Positions 52,699-62,187 of a stretch of DNA of 64,000 nucleotides are shown in pieces. The stretch comes from Litoribrevibacter euphylliae. GTDB lineage: Bacteria; Pseudomonadota; Gammaproteobacteria; Pseudomonadales; Litoribrevibacteraceae. Each line of letters starts with the position of its first letter. Within the stretch, counting starts at the first letter, position 1. The stretch lies in contig NZ_JBHRSZ010000009.1 of the NCBI RefSeq assembly GCF_042646085.1, forward strand, positions 1 to 64,000. The letters run 5' to 3'. The notes beneath the pieces are model-generated. The model was not told the DNA's origin. It made no database searches and saw only the letters and a list, made by a program, of their open reading frames with translations. The translations under genes were made by a program, and so were the position numbers.

Positions 52699-54374
52699 GG
52701 CATTTAATTTCCGAGCTTGAACAACGAATGCGTATTCGCCGGATACCCGGGGTAAGTATTCGTATTGCGCTGGGAAATTCAGAAATCTTTGAACACACAT
52801 TAGGCGTCAGTGATCTGACTTCTCAGATACCCATGACGGAAGATCACCTTTTTCGGGTTGGATGTTTAACAAAACCCATCATAGCGTACGCCATTTTAAT
52901 GCTTTCAGAACAAGGGCTAGTACATCTTGATGACCCCACCTCTGATTACATAGACAAGCTAAAAAATACCCCAGATTATCAGAATGTCACTATTAGCCAT
53001 TTGCTCTGTCATAGCTCAGGCATGGTTCGAGGGGATTACCCACTTCAGGCCCAGTCTGACAACGAGGTGTTAAATAAGATTCAACAATCAAAGCGGCTGT
53101 TTAATGCAGGTGAAGACTATAAGTACTCCAACTGGGGGTATTTCTTACTGGGTAAAATCATAGAAAAAGTGACCGGTGTTCCGCCTGAAATATATCTTGA
53201 TCAAACCGTTTTCAAACCACACCGGATGCTAAATTCTTCACTTTCTGAAACGTCTGTCGCACACAAAAAGTTGTCTACAGGCTATTGGAAGGGTTGGCGA
53301 TTTGGTTGCCCAGACTTAAATACGCCTTCCACGGTATGCCCTTACACACCTTTACCTGTAAGTGCCGGTGGTATGATTTCCAACACACAGGACTATCTGA
53401 ATTGGCTCAAAAGCCTAGTTTCTTTGAGTAGTACCTATGAAGGGAGAATACAAAAAGTTCATAAGCTGATGCTTAGCTTGCAGCAACCTAAAGCTGGAAA
53501 ACAAAAAGCTCGCAACAAGTTCAGTTGTTTCGGACTCTTTGCCGAAATCATAGATGGCAAAACATTTTACTTCTTTCCTGGTAGCAGTTCTGGGTTCTCA
53601 GGTTTTATCTTTCTACTTCCCGAGATCAAACTCACTGGTATCGCTCTGTGTAATCACGGAACCTGCAACAGCGAACTGAAAGATATGCTCTTTCAGATCT
53701 GCCATCATTTACTCGGTGATGATGTACCCAACTTTGGGTATCAACTCCCCAAGCTAAATATCACCGCCTTTAATCAACAGGGCGACAAAGCTGAGCTAAA
53801 AGGCGATGACGATTCAATACCCAAATTAACGCTGGGAAACCATAGGATCAACCTCTACCCCCATTCTGCAAATTGTTATTATTTATTGGATCAGTACAGC
53901 CAAAACCAGATGCTTCGAATCAGCGGTTCTAAGAAAAACAAGTTCAAACTTAAGCTTGGAAATGACGAGTTTAAGCAGCAGTTCAATGACTCAGTCTCAG
54001 TAACGAACGATACAAGGCTAAAAGCTTCAGGACTAACAGAGTCACAAATAAGTGATTCTGAACAACACTTTAAAGAGCTCACCGGCTATTACCATTATGA
54101 GTCGTTTGGAAAGGTAGAAGTCATTCTTAGAAGCAACAGTCTCTACCTAAGTTATGGCGTCGTGTATGAAACCTTATTGGTTCCTAAAACCCCGCTCTGT
54201 TTTAGACAAAAGTCCGGCCCTTGCCGTTATGAATCCGTTCAATTTCTACAAGCACCCGATACTAACGAAATTTTTGCATTCATCATGAATGGTATGGTGT
54301 TCAGGAAGGAACCCTCCAGTCGATGTATTTCATCTAAAGAAGATGAGCTCGAACTCCAAGGTGCTTGCCATTAG
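52695..54374 (+). CDS. beta-lactamase-fold hydrolase with Cys in place of the catalytic Ser
   Basis: 559 residues with a GTG start overlapping the upstream stop (GTGA). The penicillin-binding fold of class C beta-lactamases and esterases is seen: VGCLTKPIIAYAIL holds the SxxK motif but as Cys57-x-x-Lys60, and YKYSNWGYFLLGKII supplies Tyr144-x-Asn146. The third KTG-like motif is PGSSSGFSGF. A C-terminal domain of about 180 residues (beta-rich, KLKLGNDEFKQQF) follows. With Cys it may act as a transacylase or peptidase rather than a serine hydrolase. Confidence 0.8.
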   Translation: MRHLISELEQRMRIRRIPGVSIRIALGNSEIFEHTLGVSDLTSQIPMTEDHLFRVGCLTKPIIAYAILMLSEQGLVHLDDPTSDYIDKLKNTPDYQNVTISHLLCHSSGMVRGDYPLQAQSDNEVLNKIQQSKRLFNAGEDYKYSNWGYFLLGKIIEKVTGVPPEIYLDQTVFKPHRMLNSSLSETSVAHKKLSTGYWKGWRFGCPDLNTPSTVCPYTPLPVSAGGMISNTQDYLNWLKSLVSLSSTYEGRIQKVHKLMLSLQQPKAGKQKARNKFSCFGLFAEIIDGKTFYFFPGSSSGFSGFIFLLPEIKLTGIALCNHGTCNSELKDMLFQICHHLLGDDVPNFGYQLPKLNITAFNQQGDKAELKGDDDSIPKLTLGNHRINLYPHSANCYYLLDQYSQNQMLRISGSKKNKFKLKLGNDEFKQQFNDSVSVTNDTRLKASGLTESQISDSEQHFKELTGYYHYESFGKVEVILRSNSLYLSYGVVYETLLVPKTPLCFRQKSGPCRYESVQFLQAPDTNEIFAFIMNGMVFRKEPSSRCISSKEDELELQGACH

Positions 54375-54526
54375 TCACTAACCACTAGCCACTGTTTGAA
54401 GTGGACATATTTAATTGCTCTCATCCCTTACAACACGCCTAAAGACCTACTCTGAATTCCGTAAGCTCTGAATCCTGTATATACATGGCTGAAAAGCACA
54501 CGACCTCATGTAATCAAGCGTTTGCC

Positions 54527-55315
54527 TTAAACCGCAGAGATTTCTGAACACACCTTGAACGAAAGGTATGAATCCATTTCAGCCTTCGCTGACACGCCAT
54601 GAAGTTGATACAAAGTAAGAAACGGCTCCCCATTTAACGCGTGTTTCTTTGAATATTTTGCTTCTTCAAAAAAGGCATTTAGCCAGCAAAAGAATCGTTG
54701 TTTATCAGATTCAATAACTTCCCCTGCATTGGGATCAAAAAAGTGGTATCGAGCATCGGAATCAAAATAAACACTGAATCGATGCCCTCTTTGTCGGCCC
54801 TGATTACTGTATCTAAGAACCATTAACAGAGCAGATTCATTAGGGGGCTGAGGCCAGCTAATTAACTGAGGCATGCGTTCAAATTGTTTAATGTCCGCTT
54901 TGTCGTAGTCGTAAGTTTGTGAAAGATCATAAAGCACATAATCTCCCTGATAATGTGCATTCACTAAACACTGTATCGACAGCCAATCATCGGTGCCGTA
55001 CTTTGATTCAAAGAGCCTCAAATCGTCCAGGCAAGGCGCATAGCCTTCAGGAAAGACGGGGTAATAACTGTGCTCCTGTACACGATGTATTTCATCAAGC
55101 AAATTCGCATAATGAATCTCGTGCCGCTGCTGTTCAATTTCATCCAATAAGCACCGTCCGTGAATTTTTTCCTGCAACCAGGCGTGGCACAACCCTGCAC
55201 ATAGTTTTCCTGGGTCCCACACATATTCTTCTTCTCGCCAAGCTTTTTGGGAAAACACCCTGGCTTGCTGTACGCCAAAATTCCTTGCTAATTGCGAAAA
55301 ACGACTGGCACGCAT
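54527..55315 (-). CDS. YopT-type (peptidase C58) cysteine protease-like protein
   Basis: 262 residues. The catalytic triad of the C58 family is readable as Cys39 in GKLCAGLCHAWL, His178 in RGHRFSVYF and Asp194 in HFFDPNAGE, with spacing like YopT/AvrPphB. No secretion signal or acylation motif is visible. Members cleave near lipidated or N-terminal peptides, so here it may process a peptide made by the cluster or act as an effector. It is the only minus-strand gene inside the plus-strand part of the cluster. Confidence 0.8.
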   Translation of the reverse strand: MRASRFSQLARNFGVQQARVFSQKAWREEEYVWDPGKLCAGLCHAWLQEKIHGRCLLDEIEQQRHEIHYANLLDEIHRVQEHSYYPVFPEGYAPCLDDLRLFESKYGTDDWLSIQCLVNAHYQGDYVLYDLSQTYDYDKADIKQFERMPQLISWPQPPNESALLMVLRYSNQGRQRGHRFSVYFDSDARYHFFDPNAGEVIESDKQRFFCWLNAFFEEAKYSKKHALNGEPFLTLYQLHGVSAKAEMDSYLSFKVCSEISAV

Positions 55316-55477
55316 AGATATACCTCAATCTATTTCAACGACTCGTACCCTTAAAACTACCTCTCAAACATTCACTCAACAATTACAGGCGCTTACACCA
55401 GTGCTGACCTTAGTAGGAATTCTCCCTCTGTAATCCGGCGTAATTTTTATTGCGTCTAGGCTTGTCTATAAATCTAG

Positions 55478-55493
55478 GGAACCTCTAAACACA
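55478..55493 (+). mobile_element. solo IS5-like terminal sequence
   Basis: CTAG followed by GGAACCTCTAAACACA matches the left end of the MITE at 18281 for the first ten or so bases. No partner end is seen nearby, so it is a relic or a coincidence. Confidence 0.4.
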
Positions 55494-55565
55494 GGAAGTA
55501 GCTCAAATAAGAAACACCCTATACGTGATCACAGCTTTCACCCACCCAGAAGAAGATGGAACCTC

Positions 55566-56582
55566 ATGAAACTAAAACAATCAGATTGGGCCATGGAGCA
55601 TCTCCATGAACACTTGCAAGCCGCAGTGGATCTAGAGTTATGGACAATTCCGTTTTACATGTCTGCCATGTACTCAATCAAAGACCGTGATACCGACGCT
55701 TACCAACTCATACGAACCATCATTAATCAGGAAATGCTGCACCTGCAATGCGCGGCAAATATGGCCAACGCCTTTGGACTTTCCCCAAAGATAACGCCAC
55801 CTGTCTACAGTGGAACTAAAATCCCTCATTTAAACTTTGCGCTTGATCCAAGTTCAGAAACCGAACCCTACATGCCTTATACCGCAGAGATTGGCCCTCT
55901 GGATCTACTGCGAGTCAATGGAATGTGTTTAGTGGAGCTGCCTGAATTTGGGACGACCCCAGCAGAGATCGTCTTTCAAACAGTGATTAATGAATACGGC
56001 ACCATTGGGGCGTTTTATGATGCCCTTCGATTTGGTGCTTGCTTGATGAAAAATCACATCAAAGGCGGCGTTAGACAAGTCAATTTCTTCTCAGCTTTCT
56101 ATCGCAACATGCCGAATATGACGGTTACGGAATCAGGCGCTTCCGGTTTTGACCAAGTCTCACTACTCATAGATCTGATCACCGATCAGGGCGAAGGCCA
56201 ATGTAAGAAAGACCCGACCGTCCCTAAGGTGTTCCAAAATACTGCGGATGATACCGAGCCAAACGACGATCACTTTGTGAAATTTAATCAAATTAAAGAC
56301 GCCGGTGGACAGGATGGCAACAAGCTGCCTGAAACCTACACGACTAAACCTCCCTGCGATTACACCCCGGAAGACATCCAATTGCAGAAGATTTTAGTAA
56401 AGCAGTTTGGCCAACTCACAACATTACTTGAAGAGCTATTTAAGGGAGAAAACCCGGACAATTTCTTCCCGATTATGGCCAGCGTGGGCGGTGCTATTCG
56501 AAACTGTTGGGAACATGGCGTAACACCCCAATTCAGTAATAGCGAGCTCAGTGAAGCCGTCACCGGCTCCAATCAGCGTTAA
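55566..56582 (+). CDS. ferritin-like diiron protein (VioB/iminophenylpyruvate dimer synthase-like domain)
   Basis: 338 residues. The N-terminal 200 form a ferritin-like helical bundle with metal ligands in HLQAAVDLELWTIPFYMSAM (Glu) and QEMLHLQCAANMANAFG (Glu-x-x-His). The LDPSSETEPYMPY and FGTTPAEIVFQ segments are typical of the long ferritin-like proteins found with LodA-like genes. The C-terminus has a helical tail (LTTLLEELFKGENPDNFFPI). It lies 14 bases before the LodA gene and is probably a partner, for example an oxidant or iron handler. Confidence 0.82.
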   Translation: MKLKQSDWAMEHLHEHLQAAVDLELWTIPFYMSAMYSIKDRDTDAYQLIRTIINQEMLHLQCAANMANAFGLSPKITPPVYSGTKIPHLNFALDPSSETEPYMPYTAEIGPLDLLRVNGMCLVELPEFGTTPAEIVFQTVINEYGTIGAFYDALRFGACLMKNHIKGGVRQVNFFSAFYRNMPNMTVTESGASGFDQVSLLIDLITDQGEGQCKKDPTVPKVFQNTADDTEPNDDHFVKFNQIKDAGGQDGNKLPETYTTKPPCDYTPEDIQLQKILVKQFGQLTTLLEELFKGENPDNFFPIMASVGGAIRNCWEHGVTPQFSNSELSEAVTGSNQR

Positions 56583-56596
56583 GGGATGATTCAATC

Positions 56597-58669
56597 ATGA
56601 CGAACAAAACCGTATTCAGAGTCCATCCGAGCGTCAACTTTGCACGTTTCGGAACCAGTGAAGACTACATTCTTTCTCCTGAAACCAGTGCAGGTCTTCC
56701 GCAAGAAGGCACATCAGTGACAGGAGGTCTTCCAATTAAAAAAGGTACAGAAAACGATCCCGTAACCAGTAACGATTTACGAGACGAAGAAGGCAATCTG
56801 AAGAAGCAGGCCGCTCGCTTTCGCATTTACGCTTATGACATTGATGGTGAAGACGTCTACCCGAACAGTGCTGGTACTGAAATCGTGATAGGAACCAAAC
56901 TGGCCGATGGTCGAACTGTAACCGATCTCATCTGGTCGAGTCACTTGGCTAATAAAAAGGCCGCTGCCTACAACGTAGTAAACAACAAAGGCATCGAAGC
57001 CTACGCGAACAATCAAGTACCGCAAATGCGCAACCCGGAAGTACACGGCACTATTGATTCGGACTACCGCCTTAACCGCCTTATGATCGACGCAGGCCCA
57101 AGAGTCATCAGTGCCAGTAAAAATGAGTCTGCTCAATTCAGTCAATGCTCTCAAGCTAAGTGCGTGAAGCCAGGCGGTGACATCGTTTCCTTACCGAAAT
57201 ACCCTATTCGCTTTCCCGAAGATACCAACGACGAGCTCTATGAGCCCAGTGGTCCACTGAATACTTTAGGTGAAATACTCACCGACGATGAAGGTCGTTT
57301 ATTGGTATTGGCCAGTTCCGGTAATGCCGTGGGTCAATACGATGAATATGGCGTACCTATTCAAATGACTGGCGACCTGAACAATGTCGGCTGGTTCGAC
57401 TCTGCAGCCGATGGTCCAGTGAATGTAACGCTAGTCTTCGACGATGGTTCAACTGAAGATGCTTTTGGTGCATGGGTGATTTGTGGTGATCCAGCCTATG
57501 CACCTCAAATCAGAAATGTTGTGTCTGTCTGGGACGACGTTTACAACATGTTTGTGCGAGATCTTGGCTTACAACCTGAACTCTATGGCATGTGTCCAAA
57601 AGCAGATAAGATTGACTATAAGCCAACTTACAAGCCGAATTTCACCCAAGACATTCAACCCATATTCATTGCTTGTAACTTACAACGTTGGACCGCCAAT
57701 CTTCCCCCACTAGCGCTGCAGGCTCACACAGCCGTAGAATCAATTTCGGAAGACGACAACCCTAATGAAACCATTATGGCGGCGTTGAACTTCATTCGAA
57801 ATCCCAACAAGAATGAAACCAATATTGGCGCCCCACTCATGCCGTTATCGTTAGGCGCCGCTGGCACATCGTTTCTCACTGTCACCAAAACTCAGTACTT
57901 CCTTTTAGAACAATGGAGTAAGAACCAATTCGAAAAAGGCAGCCCATCAAAACTCGGGCCTGGTGAGACACTTGATATGGCATCCATGGCTAACTGCTTA
58001 GGCGGCCGCTACGTTCCTGGCATTGAAGTCAGCTATACCATCATGGAAAAGGACATCTACCAGCAGGACTGGAAAACCTCAGGTTCAGGGCCATTTCGAA
58101 TCAAACAATACCCATTGAGCTATGAAGACCTCGACAAAGAGAAACCGTATCTCTCCAGTGGTTGGATTCCCCTGCACAATATGACCGAAGGTCTAGAGCC
58201 TGGTGATGTATCCAAGTTTATGGCCATTCCTTGGCAGACGGATTACAACTCCTGCTCAATTCATGCAACCGCCATCAATACGGATGGGGTTAATGAAAGT
58301 AATGGCGCCGAATCTACCTTGTATTGGTCTTGGCCGTCACAACGCCCGGATGCCGTTTATGTGGCGGAAGAAGTCTTTAACAATGTGCTTCCACTTCAGA
58401 AATGGTCGATCCGAGGTAAAGGCACTTATGCAGTGAACCCGGCTTCAGCAGCAACGTTCCAAGACCCTCTTCAGTCGGTACAAGATTGGGACAAGATCGG
58501 GATCATCGTTCAAGGCACCAATGTGGACAGCGACACCCAGCAATACTCACCAGAGCTCTATTTGGAAGTACAAAGCCAGTTGACCAACCCTGGGGACGCA
58601 ACAGATCCCGTACCTGCTTGGCCTTTCAATGCCAATCCCCCGAAAAAGAAAAGAGGCTGCCCACATTAG
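56597..58669 (+). CDS. LodA/GoxA-type CTQ-dependent amino acid oxidase
   Basis: 690 residues. It opens FRVHPSVNFARFGTSEDYILSP, the hallmark N-terminus of the LodA/GoxA family. The cysteine-tryptophylquinone pair is readable as Cys467 in MANCLGGRYVPGIE and Trp546 in AIPWQTDYNSCSIH, matching Cys516 and Trp581 of Marinomonas LodA. These enzymes oxidise lysine, glycine or another amino acid and release H2O2 and ammonia, which kills competitors. The spacing between the two residues (79) is longer than in LodA, so substrate class is uncertain. The next gene is the LodB flavoprotein required for cofactor maturation. Confidence 0.93.
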   Translation: MTNKTVFRVHPSVNFARFGTSEDYILSPETSAGLPQEGTSVTGGLPIKKGTENDPVTSNDLRDEEGNLKKQAARFRIYAYDIDGEDVYPNSAGTEIVIGTKLADGRTVTDLIWSSHLANKKAAAYNVVNNKGIEAYANNQVPQMRNPEVHGTIDSDYRLNRLMIDAGPRVISASKNESAQFSQCSQAKCVKPGGDIVSLPKYPIRFPEDTNDELYEPSGPLNTLGEILTDDEGRLLVLASSGNAVGQYDEYGVPIQMTGDLNNVGWFDSAADGPVNVTLVFDDGSTEDAFGAWVICGDPAYAPQIRNVVSVWDDVYNMFVRDLGLQPELYGMCPKADKIDYKPTYKPNFTQDIQPIFIACNLQRWTANLPPLALQAHTAVESISEDDNPNETIMAALNFIRNPNKNETNIGAPLMPLSLGAAGTSFLTVTKTQYFLLEQWSKNQFEKGSPSKLGPGETLDMASMANCLGGRYVPGIEVSYTIMEKDIYQQDWKTSGSGPFRIKQYPLSYEDLDKEKPYLSSGWIPLHNMTEGLEPGDVSKFMAIPWQTDYNSCSIHATAINTDGVNESNGAESTLYWSWPSQRPDAVYVAEEVFNNVLPLQKWSIRGKGTYAVNPASAATFQDPLQSVQDWDKIGIIVQGTNVDSDTQQYSPELYLEVQSQLTNPGDATDPVPAWPFNANPPKKKRGCPH

Positions 58670-58670
58670 G

Positions 58671-59876
58671 ATGAACGATCTAAAACCCCACTATGATGTT
58701 GTCATCTTGGGAGGTGGCCCCGCTGGTTTAGCGGCGGCCATCGCCATCCGTACTGCCAACATCAACTCACATACGAATACAAACACCTCAGTCTTGGTGG
58801 TAGAGCGGCAAGCCCCTGGACAAGAACGTCTTGGAGAAAACTGTCCGCCTGAAATCGTGCTTCTTTTAAAGCAATTGGGTGTGGCGAAAGAATTCCATCA
58901 GGATAACCACGAAACCTGCCCCGGCTACGCCTCTGTTTGGGGACGCCCAACACCAGGCTATAACGACTTTATCGTAAATCCATTAGGGCCTTCCTGGCGA
59001 TTAAATCGTACTGCTTTCGATCAGATGCTTGCGAATAAAGCAGAATCAACGGGTGCACAGATAGCATGGTCTACCCGCTTTATCGGTTCTGAACCTCGGT
59101 CTAATAGTTCAACCACTAATAGTTCAAACAATAATAGTTCAAACAATAATGCAGCCAATGAACATGAAAAAGCAGCCCATACGCTTCTTCTAAAGTTTGG
59201 CTCGCAAACTCATCCTCAGGTTGTGACTGCTGGTTTCGTTATTGACGCAACAGGGAGTAAAGCCCGTTTCGCCCGAACCTTGAACATTCATAAAACAATA
59301 GATGATCAATTGTTCGCAACGGTTCGCTTTGCAAAGTTGGCTGAAGGATCTCAAGGAACATCCTCTAAACAAATTCAGCTAGAAGCCACTCAAGATGGGT
59401 GGTGTTATCAAACTCTTCTACCAGAAGAGAAAGTGGTCAGCATGTTCGTATCAGAACGAGAAATCATTCCTCAACTACGTGAAGGATGTCATCAAGGCTT
59501 TGATCAAGCCTTGTCTTCAACAACCTTTATTGGCCCCAAAGCTGATAAGCTCAAACTGACAGACGCAACCTACCATAGCTGTGCCATCTATTCAGGCGTA
59601 CTCCCTACCGTAGAAGGTCATAACTGGATGGCCATTGGGGATGCGGCTATGAGCTTTGACCCCATCAGTGCCCAAGGAATCTACAAAGGATTAAGTCACG
59701 GATTAATGGCTGGTACGAAAGTTAAATCCTGGCTAGAAAATGGCGATGAAACAACATCAAAATTTTCTGAGCAGATCCAAGCGCAGTATAAGGTCTACCA
59801 GAAAAATCGTTCGCACATGTATGGCTTAGAACAACGATGGAAAGACTCTGATTTTTGGCGTCGAAGGATAAGCTAA
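58671..59876 (+). CDS. LodB-type FAD-dependent maturase of the CTQ oxidase
   Basis: 401 residues from the ATG at 58671, one base after the LodA stop; the longer frame at 58629 lies inside LodA. Rossmann FAD motif VVILGGGPAGLAAAIA near residue 10 and the second FAD motif WMAIGDAAMSFDPISAQGIY near residue 320. LodB-like halogenase/hydroxylase-fold proteins are needed for LodA cofactor formation. A low-complexity Ser/Asn stretch (SNSSTTNSSNNNSSNNNAAN) near residue 145 is unusual and is probably a loop. Confidence 0.9.
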   Translation: MNDLKPHYDVVILGGGPAGLAAAIAIRTANINSHTNTNTSVLVVERQAPGQERLGENCPPEIVLLLKQLGVAKEFHQDNHETCPGYASVWGRPTPGYNDFIVNPLGPSWRLNRTAFDQMLANKAESTGAQIAWSTRFIGSEPRSNSSTTNSSNNNSSNNNAANEHEKAAHTLLLKFGSQTHPQVVTAGFVIDATGSKARFARTLNIHKTIDDQLFATVRFAKLAEGSQGTSSKQIQLEATQDGWCYQTLLPEEKVVSMFVSEREIIPQLREGCHQGFDQALSSTTFIGPKADKLKLTDATYHSCAIYSGVLPTVEGHNWMAIGDAAMSFDPISAQGIYKGLSHGLMAGTKVKSWLENGDETTSKFSEQIQAQYKVYQKNRSHMYGLEQRWKDSDFWRRRIS

Positions 59877-59975
59877 CAAAGTAAAGGCAACCTTCTATTG
59901 AAGATTACCATTACTTTGAAGGAGTAACTTACATTACAGTTCTTCTCTGTTCTCACTATCTATACAATTATGTAT

Positions 59976-60896
59976 TTAGGACGCATTAACATGAGAATTA
60001 ATTCTTCGATATGCAAGCCCGTACAATGCAAGAAAAATAAATAAAAATATTTCTAAATAACCTACTGTTCCGCCTCCATATCCCTCTCGATATTTAATCT
60101 GCACTAATTCCGGTTTATCTTTAACCTTTTGTTGGAAGCGTGCCAATTGATGCCCCAAATTGACAACCATCTCATCAGCTGCACTTTGATAACCTTCTGC
60201 ACTGTCCTTTCGAAGCTCTTCTGTAAGATTTACCGGTGTTGAATTTCCTTTAACAACACTGGTTCCTGGTGCTCTAAATAGCATTTTACGACTCTTTATA
60301 TCGAATACAGATGTATCCAACATGGTACTGGTGTCATTTTTCTCACCTGAAATGACATAGGCTCCGACTAACGTCCAATAACTTAATGAAAGAGCCCCTG
60401 AATCAGTAAATTGAACCTGATCATAAGAAACCAGTGCCATAACATCTACACCATACATCGTACTGATTTGATCCAGATTTCTAAAACCTCCTTCCTCTGT
60501 CAAATACGCAGAAGGAATAACTTCAATTTCAGTTACAAACTTCAGCTGTCTAAAGTGATCAGCAACACGCTCAAGAATGATTGTCTTTCGATGCTCACTC
60601 AAACCGCCCTGAGATAAAAAGTGTTTTGATCTATTCGGATGCTCACCTATTTTCAAACCTGACCAGAGATTAACTCCATTTCTAACGGATAACTTCTCTG
60701 GTACAAATGCAATTCCAACCTTTAACGGTAAAGATAAAACAGGAACAGAAGGCTGTACGGCTTTATCTAAACCTTTTGGATATAAGAAATCTACTACGCT
60801 GCTGCTGTTTCGGGTTTGCTGAGCCGAGCAACCAGCTAAAAAAATTGTGAGAATAATTATGGCTATACCTGCCAAGCGTTCTAGTGTTCTGTTCAT
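59976..60896 (-). CDS. rhombotarget-type lipoprotein (GlyGly-CTERM-like tail)
   Basis: 306 residues. The lipobox is LAGC with Cys23, after IAIIILTIF. The C-terminus EGYGGGTVGYLEIFLFIFLALYGLAYRR has a Gly-Gly motif, a membrane helix and basic residues, the tail recognised by rhombosortase. The middle part (VPEKLSVRNGVNLWSGLKIG, MYGVDVMALVSYDQVQFTDS) matches rhombotarget lipoproteins by layout. It is probably cleaved and anchored at the outer membrane. No rhombosortase gene is in the window. Confidence 0.82.
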   Translation of the reverse strand: MNRTLERLAGIAIIILTIFLAGCSAQQTRNSSSVVDFLYPKGLDKAVQPSVPVLSLPLKVGIAFVPEKLSVRNGVNLWSGLKIGEHPNRSKHFLSQGGLSEHRKTIILERVADHFRQLKFVTEIEVIPSAYLTEEGGFRNLDQISTMYGVDVMALVSYDQVQFTDSGALSLSYWTLVGAYVISGEKNDTSTMLDTSVFDIKSRKMLFRAPGTSVVKGNSTPVNLTEELRKDSAEGYQSAADEMVVNLGHQLARFQQKVKDKPELVQIKYREGYGGGTVGYLEIFLFIFLALYGLAYRRINSHVNAS

Positions 60897-61021
60897 CGCT
60901 ATCCCTTGGTTATTATCTAACGACTAATGATCTCCCAAACCTTGAGAAACTAAGATTTAGAAGCCTGTAATGCTAGCAACCTTATTTTCGAGGAACGAAA
61001 CACACAATTAACTTATGAGAA

Positions 61022-61038
61022 GTATTAAAAAGTAATAC
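61022..61038. promoter_or_regulatory. palindrome upstream of the lipoprotein gene
   Basis: GTATTA-aaaag-TAATAC, a perfect inverted repeat. A related GTAATACTTTTC follows 15 bases on. It lies in the 215 bases between the lipoprotein start and the FHA gene end, where an operator could act. Confidence 0.4.
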
Positions 61039-61112
61039 GCTTTACCCAGCGAAGTAATACTTTTCACCATCGCTGAATAAATATAAAGATAGAAGAGAAG
61101 ACATAACTAGAA

Positions 61113-62084
61113 TCAATTCAACCTCAGACTGTCATTGATAAAGTCTTGATGACTTTCTACGCCAACACCACCAATTATTTCAACCGAGTTTGGACTAAAC
61201 CGAATTTCTCCAGTTCTTCTCTCGATGATCTGAGGTAAATGATCCGCTTCAGCATAGGCATCTACAAACTGTTTTCTGAAGCGATAAATTTGAATATTGA
61301 TGTGATTACCGCTTAAACCAAGCATTTTGCAAAGCAGGTCTTTATCAATCCAACCGCTTTCCGATTCAGCAATGCCGGAGGATTTATCCGCCAAGTATTT
61401 ACGCGCCAAAACCAAGACTAAGTAATGATGATTTCTCATCTCTAGATCAATGATGTCTTCGTCCATCTGTACGGAAAGAGACACATGCTCTTCATTCTGG
61501 CTGACATCAAATTTAAAAAGTAAGTTTTTTGGTTCTTTTGGAATCTTATTCTTGATCACTTCGGTTTCTATACCAGCATGAGAACTGACAAACCGCCATT
61601 GTTTATCCTGAGTGCCTACGCGATCTCCAGTTTGCAGCTCATACACCGAAGACGCTGTTTCACACATCCATTGGCCTCTCAAGGTTCGATAGATGGAGAT
61701 CTGAGGGTCATCCTCGGAAGGTAATGCGGTGATTTCACCAAGCGTAATGGCCGGCAACCCCAAAGTAATCGGAATTAATAAGCTGTCTGGCGGTGAAATG
61801 TCCTTAACAAACCAGATCTCAGCTTGGTCACTACCAAACTGAATTTGGTCTTCGACGTTCAGTACTTGCTGAGCACCACGTGCTAAGTACCGTCCATTGA
61901 TGTACGTGCCATTGGAACTGGTGTCTTTTAACAACCACACTTCCCCGTCCCAAATAACCACGGCATGAGTTCTGGAAGCCTCTGAGTTAGTAAGAGACGT
62001 GGCGGCAGATGGATGCCGACCAAACACATGCTGGGGCTGCAGATCTACCCGAACTGCTGAACGTTCACCAATTAGAATTGCCAT
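61113..62084 (-). CDS. FHA domain fused to a winged-helix transcription factor-like domain
   Basis: 323 residues from the ATG at 62084 (AGGTGA just before it). The N-terminal FHA is complete: FGRHPSAATS, SRTHAVVIWDGEVWLLKDTS and SNGTYINGRYLARG, the phosphothreonine-binding loop residues. From about 220 the protein has LVLVLARKYLADK, DLLCKMLGLSGNHINIQIYRF and a hairpin RRTGEIRFSPN, like the response-regulator C-terminal winged helix. FHA-wHTH proteins often stand by YcaO genes and probably regulate them in response to phosphorylation. Confidence 0.85.
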   Translation of the reverse strand: MAILIGERSAVRVDLQPQHVFGRHPSAATSLTNSEASRTHAVVIWDGEVWLLKDTSSNGTYINGRYLARGAQQVLNVEDQIQFGSDQAEIWFVKDISPPDSLLIPITLGLPAITLGEITALPSEDDPQISIYRTLRGQWMCETASSVYELQTGDRVGTQDKQWRFVSSHAGIETEVIKNKIPKEPKNLLFKFDVSQNEEHVSLSVQMDEDIIDLEMRNHHYLVLVLARKYLADKSSGIAESESGWIDKDLLCKMLGLSGNHINIQIYRFRKQFVDAYAEADHLPQIIERRTGEIRFSPNSVEIIGGVGVESHQDFINDSLRLN

Positions 62085-62108
62085 AAGATCACCTAAAGAA
62101 TTATTCAA

Positions 62109-62187
62109 TGCTTATACATTACATCAGCACTAAAAAATCGCCATTACATACCATTACACACGGAATAATTTATAAAAATCTGGCCCT
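62109..62187 (-). promoter_or_regulatory. short direct repeats upstream of the FHA gene
   Basis: Three ATTACA-type repeats (62118, 62142, 62152) lie between the YcaO stop and the FHA start. They may bind a regulator; weak. Confidence 0.3.
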
